Assembly: GCA_025360015.1 (NCBI GenBank)
Contig: JANYCZ010000023.1
Location: 114,005 to 178,004, forward strand
Direction: 5' to 3'
Length of the DNA stretch: 64,000 bases
Source of the DNA: Verrucomicrobiota bacterium
Lineage (GTDB): Bacteria > Verrucomicrobiota > Verrucomicrobiia > Verrucomicrobiales > Verrucomicrobiaceae
The translations under genes and the position numbers were made by a program. Below, piece after piece: positions 36,130-45,522 of the stretch. Each line of letters starts with the position of its first letter. The first letter of the stretch is position 1. The notes beneath the pieces were generated by a model, which did no database searches, was not told the origin of the DNA, and worked only from the letters and a program-made list of their open reading frames with translations.

Positions 36130-37116
36130 ATGACCGATTATCAAGGCCCCGCTTTCCAACTGGTCGAAACCATCGACGCAGCAGATCTGGCGCGTCAGGG
36201 CGGCTTCCGCCCGCGCACGAGGCCATTGCTGGTGAAGGGGGCCGTCAAGTCATGGCCTGCCTGGGATAAATGGACCTTCGCGAGACTGGCCGAGCTGAAG
36301 CGGCAGGACGGCTCGGAGGTGGTCTCCAGTTTTCAAAACGGACTGGTGGAGCAGGGCGTCACCAAAGAGCCGCTGGACCTTCCCGTGGCCCCCTACCTGC
36401 GTGAACTCGATGATCTGGCGCGCAAAATCCGTGCGGAATGGGATGAGAACACGGGGCTTTGTCCTGACCGGATTTGGAAGTCGCTCAAGCCGGGTGAACG
36501 TTTCCATCTCAACTGGGCGCACTTGCAGAGTTTCGTGCCGAATCGGGTCTATCTCGCGCAATGGGACATACTGAGTGAGTTCCCGGAAATGAAAAAGGAC
36601 TTTGCCATCAAGACCCTCTGGCCCGGCTGGCGGATGACCTGGCAGTATGTTTTCATCGGTCCTTCGAACACCGTCACCGGCCTGCACTACGACTTCCCTG
36701 ACAACTGGTTTTCCCAGATTACGGGAGTGAAGGAGTTTCTGCTCTTTCCGCCGGAAAACACGCCGCACATGCATCGCTCGAAGAAATTCGACTGGGGGGC
36801 CACGCTCAGTGACATCAACATTTCAAAGCTGGCGGAGCAGCCGCAGATGCGGGCAGATTTTGCCAAAACGAATGGCTTGTACGCCCGTGTGGAGGCTGGT
36901 GATGCGCTCTTCGTTCCGAAGCAGACCTGGCACTGTGTTGTCGCCCTGGAGCCATCCGTGAGTCTGGCTGTGTTTGGCCTCACCGTGCCAGAAGTGATCC
37001 TTGGTGGCGGCAAGGCGGAGTTCAAAGCGCTGCTGCACCGTCTGCACCTCTATCGGTGGGGGAACTGCACCTGTCATAAAATGACGGCTGCGCCGAAAGG
37101 CCTTGCGACAAAGTAA
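36130..37116 (+). CDS. Cupin-like JmjC-domain Fe(II)/2-oxoglutarate oxygenase
   Basis: 328 residues. The metal triad is visible as His186-x-Asp188 (TGLHYDFPDNW) and a distal His268 (KQTWHCVVALE). FLLFPPENTPHMH gives the strand after the first motif. It belongs to the cupin_8/JmjC group (FIH-, JMJD6- and tRNA wybutosine hydroxylase-like), which hydroxylate protein or RNA side chains. It is the last gene of the SDR-DedA-lipoprotein cluster, 13 bp downstream. The target cannot be predicted. Confidence 0.85.
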   Translation: MTDYQGPAFQLVETIDAADLARQGGFRPRTRPLLVKGAVKSWPAWDKWTFARLAELKRQDGSEVVSSFQNGLVEQGVTKEPLDLPVAPYLRELDDLARKIRAEWDENTGLCPDRIWKSLKPGERFHLNWAHLQSFVPNRVYLAQWDILSEFPEMKKDFAIKTLWPGWRMTWQYVFIGPSNTVTGLHYDFPDNWFSQITGVKEFLLFPPENTPHMHRSKKFDWGATLSDINISKLAEQPQMRADFAKTNGLYARVEAGDALFVPKQTWHCVVALEPSVSLAVFGLTVPEVILGGGKAEFKALLHRLHLYRWGNCTCHKMTAAPKGLATK

Positions 37117-37168
37117 GACCCGCAGCCATGCATCGACACTGCAGCGACTGCGTGTGGGATGGGGCTGG

Positions 37169-37614
37169 TCATGCCGGATTCGCCACTGGGCGGTTTTGAC
37201 CGGAGTCAGGCTTCACGCCCGTTCCGCGCATGTTGATGATTTTTTCATCAGATCGAACCAGAACTGCGCGCCGAGCGCCGCAGCGGCACCGGCCATGAGC
37301 CAGCCGAGGATGCTTTCAAAGTTCGCTCTGCGCCCGCACGGAGGCCTGCGCCTTTTGGACCAAAGAGGTGCGCAGTTGATCATTCGTGGAAAGCGCCCGC
37401 GTGATGGTGATGACGTTCAGATTGCAGGCGATGGCCAGGGTGCTGTACGAAATCATTCAGCGGTGCGAGCGTGTCATTGCGCCAGCGCCTTCCACAGCAT
37501 TTTTCCCCGCGCATTGCTCCAGGAGAGGATCATCTCGCTCGTGGTCAAGACCAGCGCGCTGAACAGGACGAAGATGAACGAAAGACCGAGAGCGACATCG
37601 AGCGTCTGAAGCAT
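37169..37614 (-). pseudogene. Decayed multi-pass membrane protein gene
   Basis: From ATG 37614 the minus strand reads LDVALGLSFIFVLFSALVLT and TSEMILSWSNARGKMLWKAL, then a stop. After a gap it continues as LAIACNLNVITITRALSTND and QLRTSLVQKAQ, a stop, then ESILGWLMAGAAAALGAQFW with FDLMKK, a frameshift, and KIINMRGTGVKPDSGQ to a final TGA. These blocks are, in order, the start, the late helix and the end of a known family of roughly 400-residue membrane proteins of unknown function. The middle is deleted and at least two stops and one frameshift remain. Confidence 0.75.
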
Positions 37615-37694
37615 GGGAGGAAGTTCAAAATTTCAAGTTCCATGCAGCGACGAATCGGCTGCCAGCTTGAAACTTTAAACCTGAAACTGTTTCA

Positions 37695-38633
37695 TCAATG
37701 CATTTCCACATCGCACTGGCCGATGCCGCCGCGATAGTAGTTGAACTGCACATTCGGGTGATCGGCCAGCAGGGACATCGGCACGGAGGCGTCGGCGAGG
37801 CGCTTGGAAATCATGAGCGCGGTGAGGCGCTGGCCCAGGGGATTGTCGTGCTGGCCGGCGTGCCAGATGCTGATCTTCTCGGCCATCCAAGTTTCCTTGG
37901 GCCCCACCGTGATGGCCTTCTGCGGCACCAGGGTGATGTTGCCCCCGCCCGAGGTGCGGGCGTTTTGCATGAGGGTCACGGGATGGAGATCCACGACACG
38001 CGTGGTCAGCTTGCGAAACTCCGCGGGCGGCGGCGGCTCGTTTTTGAACTTGCCAGTGCGCTTGGGCGGATCGTTGAAGGCCCAGTTTTTGATGTCTCCC
38101 TGGCCGCCCTGCATTACGGCACAGCGCACGCCGCTCTGCCAGCTCTTGATGTAGGCGGCGGTGTCTGCCTTCGGGAAATGGAGCTGCGTGTCCGGCATGC
38201 AAAGCTTCTTCTGCATGCGGTCAAAGCAGAGCTCGCGGTCGGCTCTTTCAAAGGACAGCGGATGCTCCAGAGTCACCTCTTTCTTGGTGTGCTCGTCATA
38301 CCACTCATCCATGCCCCAGAAGTGGCCGTCTTTGATGGAGATGCCGAGGTCGTTGATCAGTCGCGCCACCAGCGGGAGATGCTCCGTGGGACCCACGGGG
38401 CCGCAGATGCCTGCGGGATTGTCCGGCGTGGCCTGCTTCCACGCGTGGATGTACTCCAGCGCCTCGGCCAGGTAAAAATCTTCCAAGGTGTCAAACATCA
38501 CCACTTTGAAACCGGGGCGGGAGAGCTGGCGCAGATCCCGTTCCGTGAGACGGGCGGCATCGTTGATGAGGTCGTCTTCCAACGTGGTGTAGTCCCACCA
38601 CTCCGGTGCGATATGGCTGATTTTACGCGGCAT
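37695..38633 (-). CDS. Glucosamine-6-phosphate deaminase-like (NagB family) protein
   Basis: 312 residues. The NagB/RpiA-like fold shows FWGMDEWYD, the counterpart of the active-site D-E region, and [15 protein letters not shown], corresponding to the GIGxDGHIAFNEP loop. In that loop the catalytic DGH is altered (GDI-K), so true deaminase activity is doubtful. Later [14 protein letters not shown] and [11 protein letters not shown] are also NagB-like. It may be an isomerase or binding protein of amino-sugar metabolism. It stands alone as a transcription unit. Confidence 0.75.
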   Translation of the reverse strand: MPRKISHIAPEWWDYTTLEDDLINDAARLTERDLRQLSRPGFKVVMFDTLEDFYLAEALEYIHAWKQATPDNPAGICGPVGPTEHLPLVARLINDLGISIKDGHFWGMDEWYDEHTKKEVTLEHPLSFERADRELCFDRMQKKLCMPDTQLHFPKADTAAYIKSWQSGVRCAVMQGGQGDIKNWAFNDPPKRTGKFKNEPPPPAEFRKLTTRVVDLHPVTLMQNARTSGGGNITLVPQKAITVGPKETWMAEKISIWHAGQHDNPLGQRLTALMISKRLADASVPMSLLADHPNVQFNYYRGGIGQCDVEMH

Positions 38634-38822
38634 GGTTTGATTTGGTTGTTAAGCGGAATAGTCAAGGAGAACGCCCGTTTTGCCAAGCTCTCATCACCCG
38701 AGGTGGAAAAAATGTCTTCCGGCCCCATTGGGAAGGTGGTCACGCTAGGCCATCCTGACCCTCTGACTACATCTTGACCGGCGCAGCCTTGACCATGCCG
38801 ACGCACCGCACTACCTGCCTGC

Positions 38823-39614
38823 ATGGAAGATATGCTCAATCACCCCGATGCCCTCACCCGCCTGCGTTACGTCGTGCACCGCCTGCGTGCGCCCGGTGGC
38901 TGCCCGTGGGACATGGAGCAGACGCACACGTCCCTCATCCCGCATGTCATCGAAGAAGCCTACGAGGTGGCCGATGCCATCCGCAGCGGCGATCCGGCCC
39001 AGATTTGCGATGAACTCGGCGACATCCTGCTCCAGCCAGTGCTGCACGCGGAGATCGCCAGCGAGACGGGAGCCTTCGATCTCGACACAATGGCGCATGG
39101 CCTGACCGAAAAGCTCATCCGCCGTCATCCGCATGTGTTTGGCGACACCAGCGCCGCCACCTCAGACGCGGTGCTGAAGCAATGGGATGCCATCAAGCGC
39201 ACCGAAAAAGGGACGGAGCACGAAGGCCTGCTCCACGGCACAGGCAACGGGCTGCCCGCCCTCATGCGCGCGCAGAAGCTGCAAAAGAAAGCCGCCCGCG
39301 TCGGCTTCGACTGGCCGGATGCAACGCCCGTCTTTGGCAAGATTCGCGAAGAGGCGGCTGAACTGGAAGAAGCCATCGCTTCAGGGGACAAGGCGCACAT
39401 GGAAGAAGAGCTGGGCGATCTGCTCTTCAGCGTCGTCAATCTTGCGCGCAAACTCGGCATCGAATCCGAGCCCGCTCTGGCCGCTGCGAATGAAAAATTT
39501 ACGCGGCGCTTTCACGCGATGGAGACGCACCTGCGCGGGCAGGGGCACGAGCTGGGCAAGCTCTCGCTGGAGCAGATGGATGCGGCGTGGGATGAGGTGA
39601 AGCACAGTGTTTGA
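38823..39614 (+). CDS. mazG: Nucleoside triphosphate pyrophosphohydrolase MazG
   Basis: 263 residues, close to the usual MazG length. Two MazG domains are present: APGGCPWDMEQTHTSLIPHV with the metal EExxE/ExxD motif in EEAYEVADAI and DELGDILLQ, and the second with EEAAELEEAI and EEELGDLLFSVVN. The protein hydrolyses NTPs and dNTPs to monophosphates and pyrophosphate, cleaning damaged nucleotides or lowering ppGpp in E. coli. Start ATG 38823 fits the family N-terminus. Confidence 0.95.
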   Translation: MEDMLNHPDALTRLRYVVHRLRAPGGCPWDMEQTHTSLIPHVIEEAYEVADAIRSGDPAQICDELGDILLQPVLHAEIASETGAFDLDTMAHGLTEKLIRRHPHVFGDTSAATSDAVLKQWDAIKRTEKGTEHEGLLHGTGNGLPALMRAQKLQKKAARVGFDWPDATPVFGKIREEAAELEEAIASGDKAHMEEELGDLLFSVVNLARKLGIESEPALAAANEKFTRRFHAMETHLRGQGHELGKLSLEQMDAAWDEVKHSV

Positions 39615-39644
39615 CAGGCGCGGCACCAAAAGCCATTTTCCACC

Positions 39645-39893
39645 ATGCAACTCACCATTGAAATCGACGACGACACCTACGCTGGCATCGAAGCCGTGGC
39701 GCAGCGGGAGCATTCCAGTGTCAGCAGTGTGGTAAAGCATGCGCTGAGCCGAATGACTGGTCTGCGAAAGCCTGCGCTGCCACCGGTGAAGATTCCGCAT
39801 GGACATAAGATCAGGGTGTCTCCCAGCGAGTCATTCACCATGGAAGACGTGTATCGCATCGAAGATGAGAATGACATGCGGGGTCTGGCATGA
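39645..39893 (+). CDS. vapB: Ribbon-helix-helix antitoxin (VapB-like)
   Basis: 82 residues. The N-terminus TIEIDDDTYAGIEAVAQREH, then SSVSSVVKHALSRM, is a CopG/RHH DNA-binding fold. The C-terminal part, with MEDVYRIEDENDMRGLA, is the toxin-binding tail. It overlaps the toxin start by 4 bp (ATGA). Expected to neutralise the toxin and repress the operon. Confidence 0.82.
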   Translation: MQLTIEIDDDTYAGIEAVAQREHSSVSSVVKHALSRMTGLRKPALPPVKIPHGHKIRVSPSESFTMEDVYRIEDENDMRGLA

Positions 39894-40285
39894 TCTGGCT
39901 TGTTGATGGCAATCTGCTTGCGGCGTATGTCCTCTCGGGACATCCGCATCATGCTCAAGTGGAACGTTGGTTTGATAACCTCACGGATCGTTTTGCCACC
40001 TGTTCTGTAACCCAGGGCACTCTGTTGAGGCTGCACATGCGCCTGGCCATCGATAAAAGCTCAGCCGCCGCCTGGCGTGCGCTTGCAGAAGTTGAAGCCC
40101 ATACGCTCCATGACTACTGCTCTGACGACCTGCCTTATCGCGAAGTGCCTCACCGGTTGATGCAGGGACATGGTCAAATAACAGATGCCTGGCTGATTGA
40201 ACTGGCGCGTCGTAATGGCGGCAAGGTGGCCACTTTGGACCAAGGCATGGTCGCCACCTATCCGAACGAGGCTGTGCTGATCTAA
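39890..40285 (+). CDS. vapC: PIN-domain toxin (VapC family, TqxxLRL subgroup)
   Basis: 131 residues. Asp6 (LVDGNLLAAYVLS), the TQGTLLRLHM helix, Asp99 (QITDAWLIELAR) and Asp117 (ATLDQGM) give the PIN pattern of the subgroup with 'C-x-T-Q-x-x-x-L-R' in place of the usual second Glu. It should be a Mg-dependent RNase. The SNF2 helicase gene starts only 4 bp after its stop, so transcription is probably shared. Confidence 0.88.
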   Translation: MIWLVDGNLLAAYVLSGHPHHAQVERWFDNLTDRFATCSVTQGTLLRLHMRLAIDKSSAAAWRALAEVEAHTLHDYCSDDLPYREVPHRLMQGHGQITDAWLIELARRNGGKVATLDQGMVATYPNEAVLI

Positions 40286-40289
40286 CGGC

Positions 40290-43016
40290 ATGGTTATCGA
40301 AGATTTTCCTTTTCCCAAACTCTGGGTGCAGGTGCGCTCGAAATCCTGGCTGTGGCTGTTTCGGCGGCAGCAGATCGAGGAGGGCGGGCGGCTGCTCAAG
40401 CACGGGGACATCGGTCTGGCGGGGGTGCATGTGTGTGCGGAGAATGAGGTGGAGATCATTGCGGGCATTGGCACGGGTTTGTTCAACTCCGCCTCCGTCA
40501 CAGCGCATCTGCGACTGCGCGAAGATGACAGCATGGCGATGACCTCCCACTGCACCTGTGCGGTGGGAACCCTGTGCCAGCATGCGGCGGCGCTGATGCT
40601 GATGCTCGACCTTGAGGAGGGGCGCAAACGCATCGAGGCGATGGCTCGTGTGCGCGAGAAAACCTCTGTGGCTGCTGATGACGAATCATCCACGCAAGTG
40701 GAACCGGCAGAGGTCGAGCTACCGCCCTCAGAGCCCAAGCCTATTCTGCTGGTGCGGCGCATGATCGTGGACATGCCGCAGATCACGGCGAAGCGAAACA
40801 TCGGCGGCTGGGTGCCACGCAGCATCGCCTTCATTCAACCCTGTGCGGAATACGACGACTGCCCGCTGCGGCTGGAGATGCTGGTGCGCAGCCCGGCGCA
40901 TCAGTGGAAAGATGAAAACGAAACGCGCCACACCCTTGTGCGCAATCTGCGCTCAGAGCGCCTGCTGCTGACGGATTTGTCCGGCCTCGGCTTCAAATCA
41001 TTCTCTGAAGCACTGCCCGGAGCGAAGGCACCTGAGTCCACCCTAGGCTTCATGGCAGTGGCGGGAGATCAGGCCTTGTTCTGGTCGCAGTTTCTCAAAG
41101 ACCAGGTGCCGAAGCTGCGCGAGGGCGGCTGGCGGGTGGAGGTGCCGGAGGACATCGGCTTTCAAATTCACGAGGCGGGTGAAGACGCGTGGTTCACGGA
41201 TCTTGCGGAAGATCGAGATGGGCGCGAATGGTTCTCGTTGGATCTTGGTGTCGAAATTGAAGGACGGCGCATTTCAATGGTGCCGCTGCTGGTGGACTGC
41301 ATTGATCAGGGGCTCACCGCCGCCGTGCTGGAAAAGAACCTCGATCAACGATTCCTGCTCTCACTCGGCGGTGATGAGGGAGATGTACTCTCCGTGCCGG
41401 CGCAGCGTCTGGTGGTGCTGCTGCGTTTCTTTGATGAACTGCTCGCTACGCGACCGGTGCGCAAGGATGGCAAGCTCCAGCTCGACAAACTGCGCGCTGC
41501 CCAGCTCGCCACGCTGGATGGCCTGCCGATTCGCGCACCCGCAGAACTGACCGCGCTCAGCCTACAGCTCGGCAGTTTCCGCGAGATCGGCCTCATTGAT
41601 CCGCCTGCGTCGTTGAAGGCCAGTCTGCGCGACTACCAGCGCGAAGGCGCTTCTTGGATGCAGTTTCTGCGTGAGTTCGGGCTGCACGGCATTCTGGCCG
41701 ATGACATGGGTCTGGGCAAAACGCTGCAAACGCTCACGCACATCCTGATCGAAAAGGAGAGCGGACGCATGAAGCATCCCTGCCTCATTGTGGCACCGAC
41801 GAGCGTACTGCGGAACTGGATCAATGAGTCGATCAAATTTACGCCGTCGTTGAGCTTGCTGCTCATGCAGGGGCAGTCGCGCAAGAACGACTTCAAGCAC
41901 CTCAAGCAATACGATCTCGTCGTCACCAGCTATCCGCTGCTCGTGCGGGATGCCGATGTCATGCAGTCGCAGGAGTGGCACATTGTTGCGCTCGATGAAG
42001 CGCAGAACATCAAGAATCCCAAGAGCCTCGCGGCGCAAACCTGCGGTGGTTTGAAGGCGAAGCACCGCCTCTGCCTCACAGGCACGCCGATGGAAAATCA
42101 TCTTGGTGAGCTGTGGAGCCTCTACCATTTCCTGATGCCCGGCCTGCTGAGCGATGCGGATACGTTCCGGCAGCACTACCGCAACCCCATCGAGCGTGAT
42201 GCCGATGCGGAGCGCCAGCAGCAGCTCAGCACACGGATCCAGCCGCTGCTGCTGCGCCGCACAAAGGACGCCGTGGCCAAGGAACTGCCGCCGAAAACGG
42301 AGATACTGCACAGCATCGTACTCGGTCAGGCGCAGACGGATTTGTATGAAACGATCCGTGCGGCGATGGACAAGCGCGTGCGCGAGGCCATCGCGGTGAA
42401 TGGACTGGACCGCTCGCAAATCGTCGTGCTCGATGCGCTGCTCAAATTACGACAGGTCTGCTGCAACCCGCAGTTGCTCAAGCAGGAGACGGCGCGTGAT
42501 GTGGACTCCGCGAAGACCGCCTTCCTGATGGATGAACTGCTGCCCGAACTCATTGAGGAAGGGCGCCGCATCCTCATCTTCTCGCAGTTCACGGAGATGC
42601 TCGCCCTCATCGAGGCGCGCTTGAAGAAAGACGGCACGCGCTATGTGAAGCTCACCGGCAGCACGAAGGACCGTGAAACACCGATCCAGGAATTTCAGGC
42701 GGGCAAGGTGCCCGTGTTCCTCATCAGCCTTAAAGCGGGTGGTGCAGGCATCAACCTGACCACTGCGGACACCGTCATTCACTACGATCCTTGGTGGAAT
42801 CCAGCGGCAGAGGCGCAGGCGAGTGATCGTGCGCATCGCATCGGGCAGAAGAATCCTGTGTTTGTACACAAGCTCATCTGCGAAAACACCATCGAAGAGC
42901 GCATCCTCAAGATGCAGCTTAAAAAGGCTGCGCTGGTGGAAGGATTGCTGGCGGGGCGTGCTGACAAGCTGCAGCTGACGCAGTCGGATATTCAGGCCTT
43001 GTTCATGGCGGAGTGA
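40290..43016 (+). CDS. SWIM zinc finger SNF2-family helicase
   Basis: 908 residues. The SWIM motif is Cys88-x-Cys90...Cys96-x-His98 (CTCAVGTLCQH). A central region of unknown fold precedes the SNF2 ATPase: Walker A DDMGLGKTLQT (about 470), motif II LDEAQNIKN (DEAQ, about 568), CLTGTPMENHLGELWSL, and the C-terminal motifs SLKAGGAGINLT and DRAHRIGQKNPV. It is a dsDNA translocase that remodels nucleoprotein. Bacterial SWIM-SNF2 proteins are common, and several SNF2 ATPases act in phage defence. Its tight coupling to VapBC is notable. Confidence 0.93.
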   Translation: MVIEDFPFPKLWVQVRSKSWLWLFRRQQIEEGGRLLKHGDIGLAGVHVCAENEVEIIAGIGTGLFNSASVTAHLRLREDDSMAMTSHCTCAVGTLCQHAAALMLMLDLEEGRKRIEAMARVREKTSVAADDESSTQVEPAEVELPPSEPKPILLVRRMIVDMPQITAKRNIGGWVPRSIAFIQPCAEYDDCPLRLEMLVRSPAHQWKDENETRHTLVRNLRSERLLLTDLSGLGFKSFSEALPGAKAPESTLGFMAVAGDQALFWSQFLKDQVPKLREGGWRVEVPEDIGFQIHEAGEDAWFTDLAEDRDGREWFSLDLGVEIEGRRISMVPLLVDCIDQGLTAAVLEKNLDQRFLLSLGGDEGDVLSVPAQRLVVLLRFFDELLATRPVRKDGKLQLDKLRAAQLATLDGLPIRAPAELTALSLQLGSFREIGLIDPPASLKASLRDYQREGASWMQFLREFGLHGILADDMGLGKTLQTLTHILIEKESGRMKHPCLIVAPTSVLRNWINESIKFTPSLSLLLMQGQSRKNDFKHLKQYDLVVTSYPLLVRDADVMQSQEWHIVALDEAQNIKNPKSLAAQTCGGLKAKHRLCLTGTPMENHLGELWSLYHFLMPGLLSDADTFRQHYRNPIERDADAERQQQLSTRIQPLLLRRTKDAVAKELPPKTEILHSIVLGQAQTDLYETIRAAMDKRVREAIAVNGLDRSQIVVLDALLKLRQVCCNPQLLKQETARDVDSAKTAFLMDELLPELIEEGRRILIFSQFTEMLALIEARLKKDGTRYVKLTGSTKDRETPIQEFQAGKVPVFLISLKAGGAGINLTTADTVIHYDPWWNPAAEAQASDRAHRIGQKNPVFVHKLICENTIEERILKMQLKKAALVEGLLAGRADKLQLTQSDIQALFMAE

Positions 43017-43231
43017 GGAAAGGTGACTGACCTGAATGCGGAATCCACGGAGCGACGTGAATCTATGATGCTGATTTGATTCAACACCGCAGAGGCTGGA
43101 ACGCCGCAGAGATGGGATCTGAAAGGAGTCTGATGGGTTTGATTTGTTCAGCGGATGCTGATGGAGGCCGAGGGTGGATGGCATTTTTTTACGCGCAGAG
43201 TCGAGCGGCGCGGCGATTTAGCGGGAAGGCT

Positions 43232-43930
43232 ATGGACACACACCCCGCACCGCTACCGCTCGCCGAGAATCTCTGGCTGCTCGCCTATCCCTTGAAAATG
43301 CTTGGGGCGGATTTGCGGCGCAACGTGACCCTGATCCGGCTTGGCTCGGGAAAAGTGGTCATTCACTCCACGGCTCCTTTTCCCCCGGAGGACGTGGCTG
43401 CGATCCGCGCGCTCGGCGAACCTGGCTGGCTGCTGGACGGCATTTTGCGGCATGACACTTTTGCCAAGGAAGGACGCGCGGCGTTTTCGGGAATTCCTTA
43501 TCTTGCACCCGATGGATTTTCCGAAGTGGTCGGATTTCCGACCGAGACGATCGTGCCTGCGCCGGTTGAGTGGGACGGCGAATTGCTGGCGCTGGAAATC
43601 CAAGGCGCGCCGGAAGCCCGCGATACGGCACTGCTGCACGTTCCGTCTCGGACGCTGATCCTCACGGAGCTGGTCTTCAACTTTGGCGGTGATGAGCCGC
43701 TCTGGACGGAGATGCTCCTGCGCGTCGCCGTGGGCGGCGAGCATCATCCGGGGATGCCGCGGCCAGTGAAGGCCGGGGTGAAGGACAAGGCAGCGTTCGA
43801 GAGTTCGCTGGCGACGATCCTCGGATGGGATTTTGACCGGATCATCGTCGGGCACGGCGATGTCATTGAGTTCGACGGAAAGGCCAAACTGCGCGCGGCC
43901 CTGGCGGCGGCGGGATTTTCCCTCGGGTGA
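43232..43930 (+). CDS. DUF4336 (metallo-beta-lactamase-fold-like) protein
   Basis: 232 residues from ATG 43232; the upstream in-frame extension is not conserved. LAENLWLLAYPLKMLGADLR and NVTLIRLGSGKVVIHSTAPF are the typical opening of DUF4336 proteins. These share the metallo-beta-lactamase fold but often lack the full HxHxDH metal motif, as here. DFDRIIVGHGDVIE carries a remaining His-x-Asp. Function unknown, probably cytoplasmic. The gap 43931-44191 holds nothing recognised. Confidence 0.75.
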   Translation: MDTHPAPLPLAENLWLLAYPLKMLGADLRRNVTLIRLGSGKVVIHSTAPFPPEDVAAIRALGEPGWLLDGILRHDTFAKEGRAAFSGIPYLAPDGFSEVVGFPTETIVPAPVEWDGELLALEIQGAPEARDTALLHVPSRTLILTELVFNFGGDEPLWTEMLLRVAVGGEHHPGMPRPVKAGVKDKAAFESSLATILGWDFDRIIVGHGDVIEFDGKAKLRAALAAAGFSLG

Positions 43931-44191
43931 ATTCCACCCCTTTCGCAATGGTGATTGCGCAGTGAAATAGGCAGCCGCTGGTGGGCTAGGGCATGAAGAC
44001 TTTGGCTGCATGACAGAACCTGTGGGGCCTTGTTTTGGCAGGGGAATCGGCTGAGTTTAGGCCGTGGAGGCGGGGTGCATTTTGTCAAGAATTTGCCCTG
44101 ACCCATATCCGGCCACGGTACAAATTAACGGACTCCTCTCATAGTGATCTCTGCCATCGAGGATCAACCAAGTGAGTAGCGACGCATAGGG

Positions 44192-45439
44192 TTGAAACCC
44201 AAAATTCAGGTTGCTTTTGTGAGCGGAAACAAATTAGTATATGAGATGTCTTTTTCCGATACATATCTTTACTATCTGTTCATAAATATTCCTGAGAAGA
44301 TGATGGTTAACTCGCTTCTTTTCCAAGAAAGAATTTGCAGGGTTATTCCTTCTGCCATGGGAATGGATGAAGAACGTTATCACGACGCACAAAGGCCCAA
44401 TGCTATATGTCGGCAATATTTGGGTTACGATTTTATAGAGGATGCTGATTTTTGGCAGGCTACTAAAGAGGTGTCAGGAATGTTTTGTAACTTTCTAAGG
44501 GATGCATCAACCGCAAAGCGAACCGGTAAGTTTGAACTGTTGCTTGGTAAACGTTATAAGCAGCGATTTGATTTTAGAAAAAATGAAGGACTAAGATTTA
44601 CACAGTACTTTATTTATGCTCAAAAGTTCGACGATCGAGTATTTGACGCTTTGATGAAGCTGCATTGGGCACATTTCCACCCTGAGAAGTATGCGTGTGA
44701 GCTAAGTAATGAGTTGTGCAATTTATACATGACTTTGCTTGCTTGTTGTATATCTAAACAAAGTGGTCGCCCCATTTCAACAAATGTCAGCATGGCGGAC
44801 CATATGATTCGGGAACCCCTGTTTCAAGAATATTTTAGGGAAGCGCTGCCTGGCAGTTTTACGGATGACGCCCTGCAAGAATTATGCATTTCGATTCTTA
44901 TGCATAGCGATGCCGATGATTCATCTGGCAAACAACGCCCAATAGATGAAGTCCTCACGATTCATGAGGCTGCGAGAATTAGAGCAGGCTTGGAAGTGGA
45001 GCGTCGTAGTTTCAGTGAATGCGTAAGCAATTTGATTCATAAAACCAAAGTGAGCAACCCAACCTCAATGTCCGAATACTTGAAAATAAATGCCCGCGAG
45101 GTAATTCATGCCGCTGAAGACTACAATAGAAGAATGAGGGTGGCAGCCACTGATGCTGTTGATAGTGAGCGAAGGAAATTTATGCGAAATATCGGGTCTG
45201 GATTTTCTATTGCAATTCCATGTGTTAAACTTGCTATTGAGTCTTCAATTAACGGGGTTATGCCGGGAATGGGATCGCTTGTTGGAACTGGCGTCGAAAT
45301 TGCGGGCCTCTACTTGACTACCAATGTTTTAACGGGGCAGACGCATTCGCCCGAACGATTAGAACCCTCAAAATCCGAAAATGTGCATCTGTTTATGAAT
45401 CGTCTTTGGGATGCCAGAGATCAACGCTTGCCTGTCTAA
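44192..45439 (+). CDS. Unknown AT-rich gene, 415 residues
   Basis: Starts at TTG 44192, or possibly ATG 44246. Base composition and codons are strikingly AT-richer than the flanks, a sign of transfer. The protein looks mostly helical, with many Cys and aromatic residues in the first half (LSNELCNLYMTLLACCISKQ). The last quarter has a Gly-rich hydrophobic hairpin (IAIPCVKLAIESSI, then MGSLVGTGVEIAGLYLTTNV) that could insert in membranes. It shares the length and overall pattern of defence-island genes of unknown function. No motif was recognised. The next gene is the CBS-HEPN fusion, 83 bp downstream. Confidence 0.6.
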   Translation: MKPKIQVAFVSGNKLVYEMSFSDTYLYYLFINIPEKMMVNSLLFQERICRVIPSAMGMDEERYHDAQRPNAICRQYLGYDFIEDADFWQATKEVSGMFCNFLRDASTAKRTGKFELLLGKRYKQRFDFRKNEGLRFTQYFIYAQKFDDRVFDALMKLHWAHFHPEKYACELSNELCNLYMTLLACCISKQSGRPISTNVSMADHMIREPLFQEYFREALPGSFTDDALQELCISILMHSDADDSSGKQRPIDEVLTIHEAARIRAGLEVERRSFSECVSNLIHKTKVSNPTSMSEYLKINAREVIHAAEDYNRRMRVAATDAVDSERRKFMRNIGSGFSIAIPCVKLAIESSINGVMPGMGSLVGTGVEIAGLYLTTNVLTGQTHSPERLEPSKSENVHLFMNRLWDARDQRLPV

Positions 45440-45522
45440 GTGAAGCAAGTGCCATTTATGACTGGCATCTTTATCACGACTGCGCGAGTTAATTTAGATG
45501 ATCATTTTCCCCACAGCACATC

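Noticed and set aside
37695..38633. Assignment as true glucosamine-6-phosphate deaminase NagB
   Set aside because: The DGH catalytic loop is changed, so only family membership is claimed.
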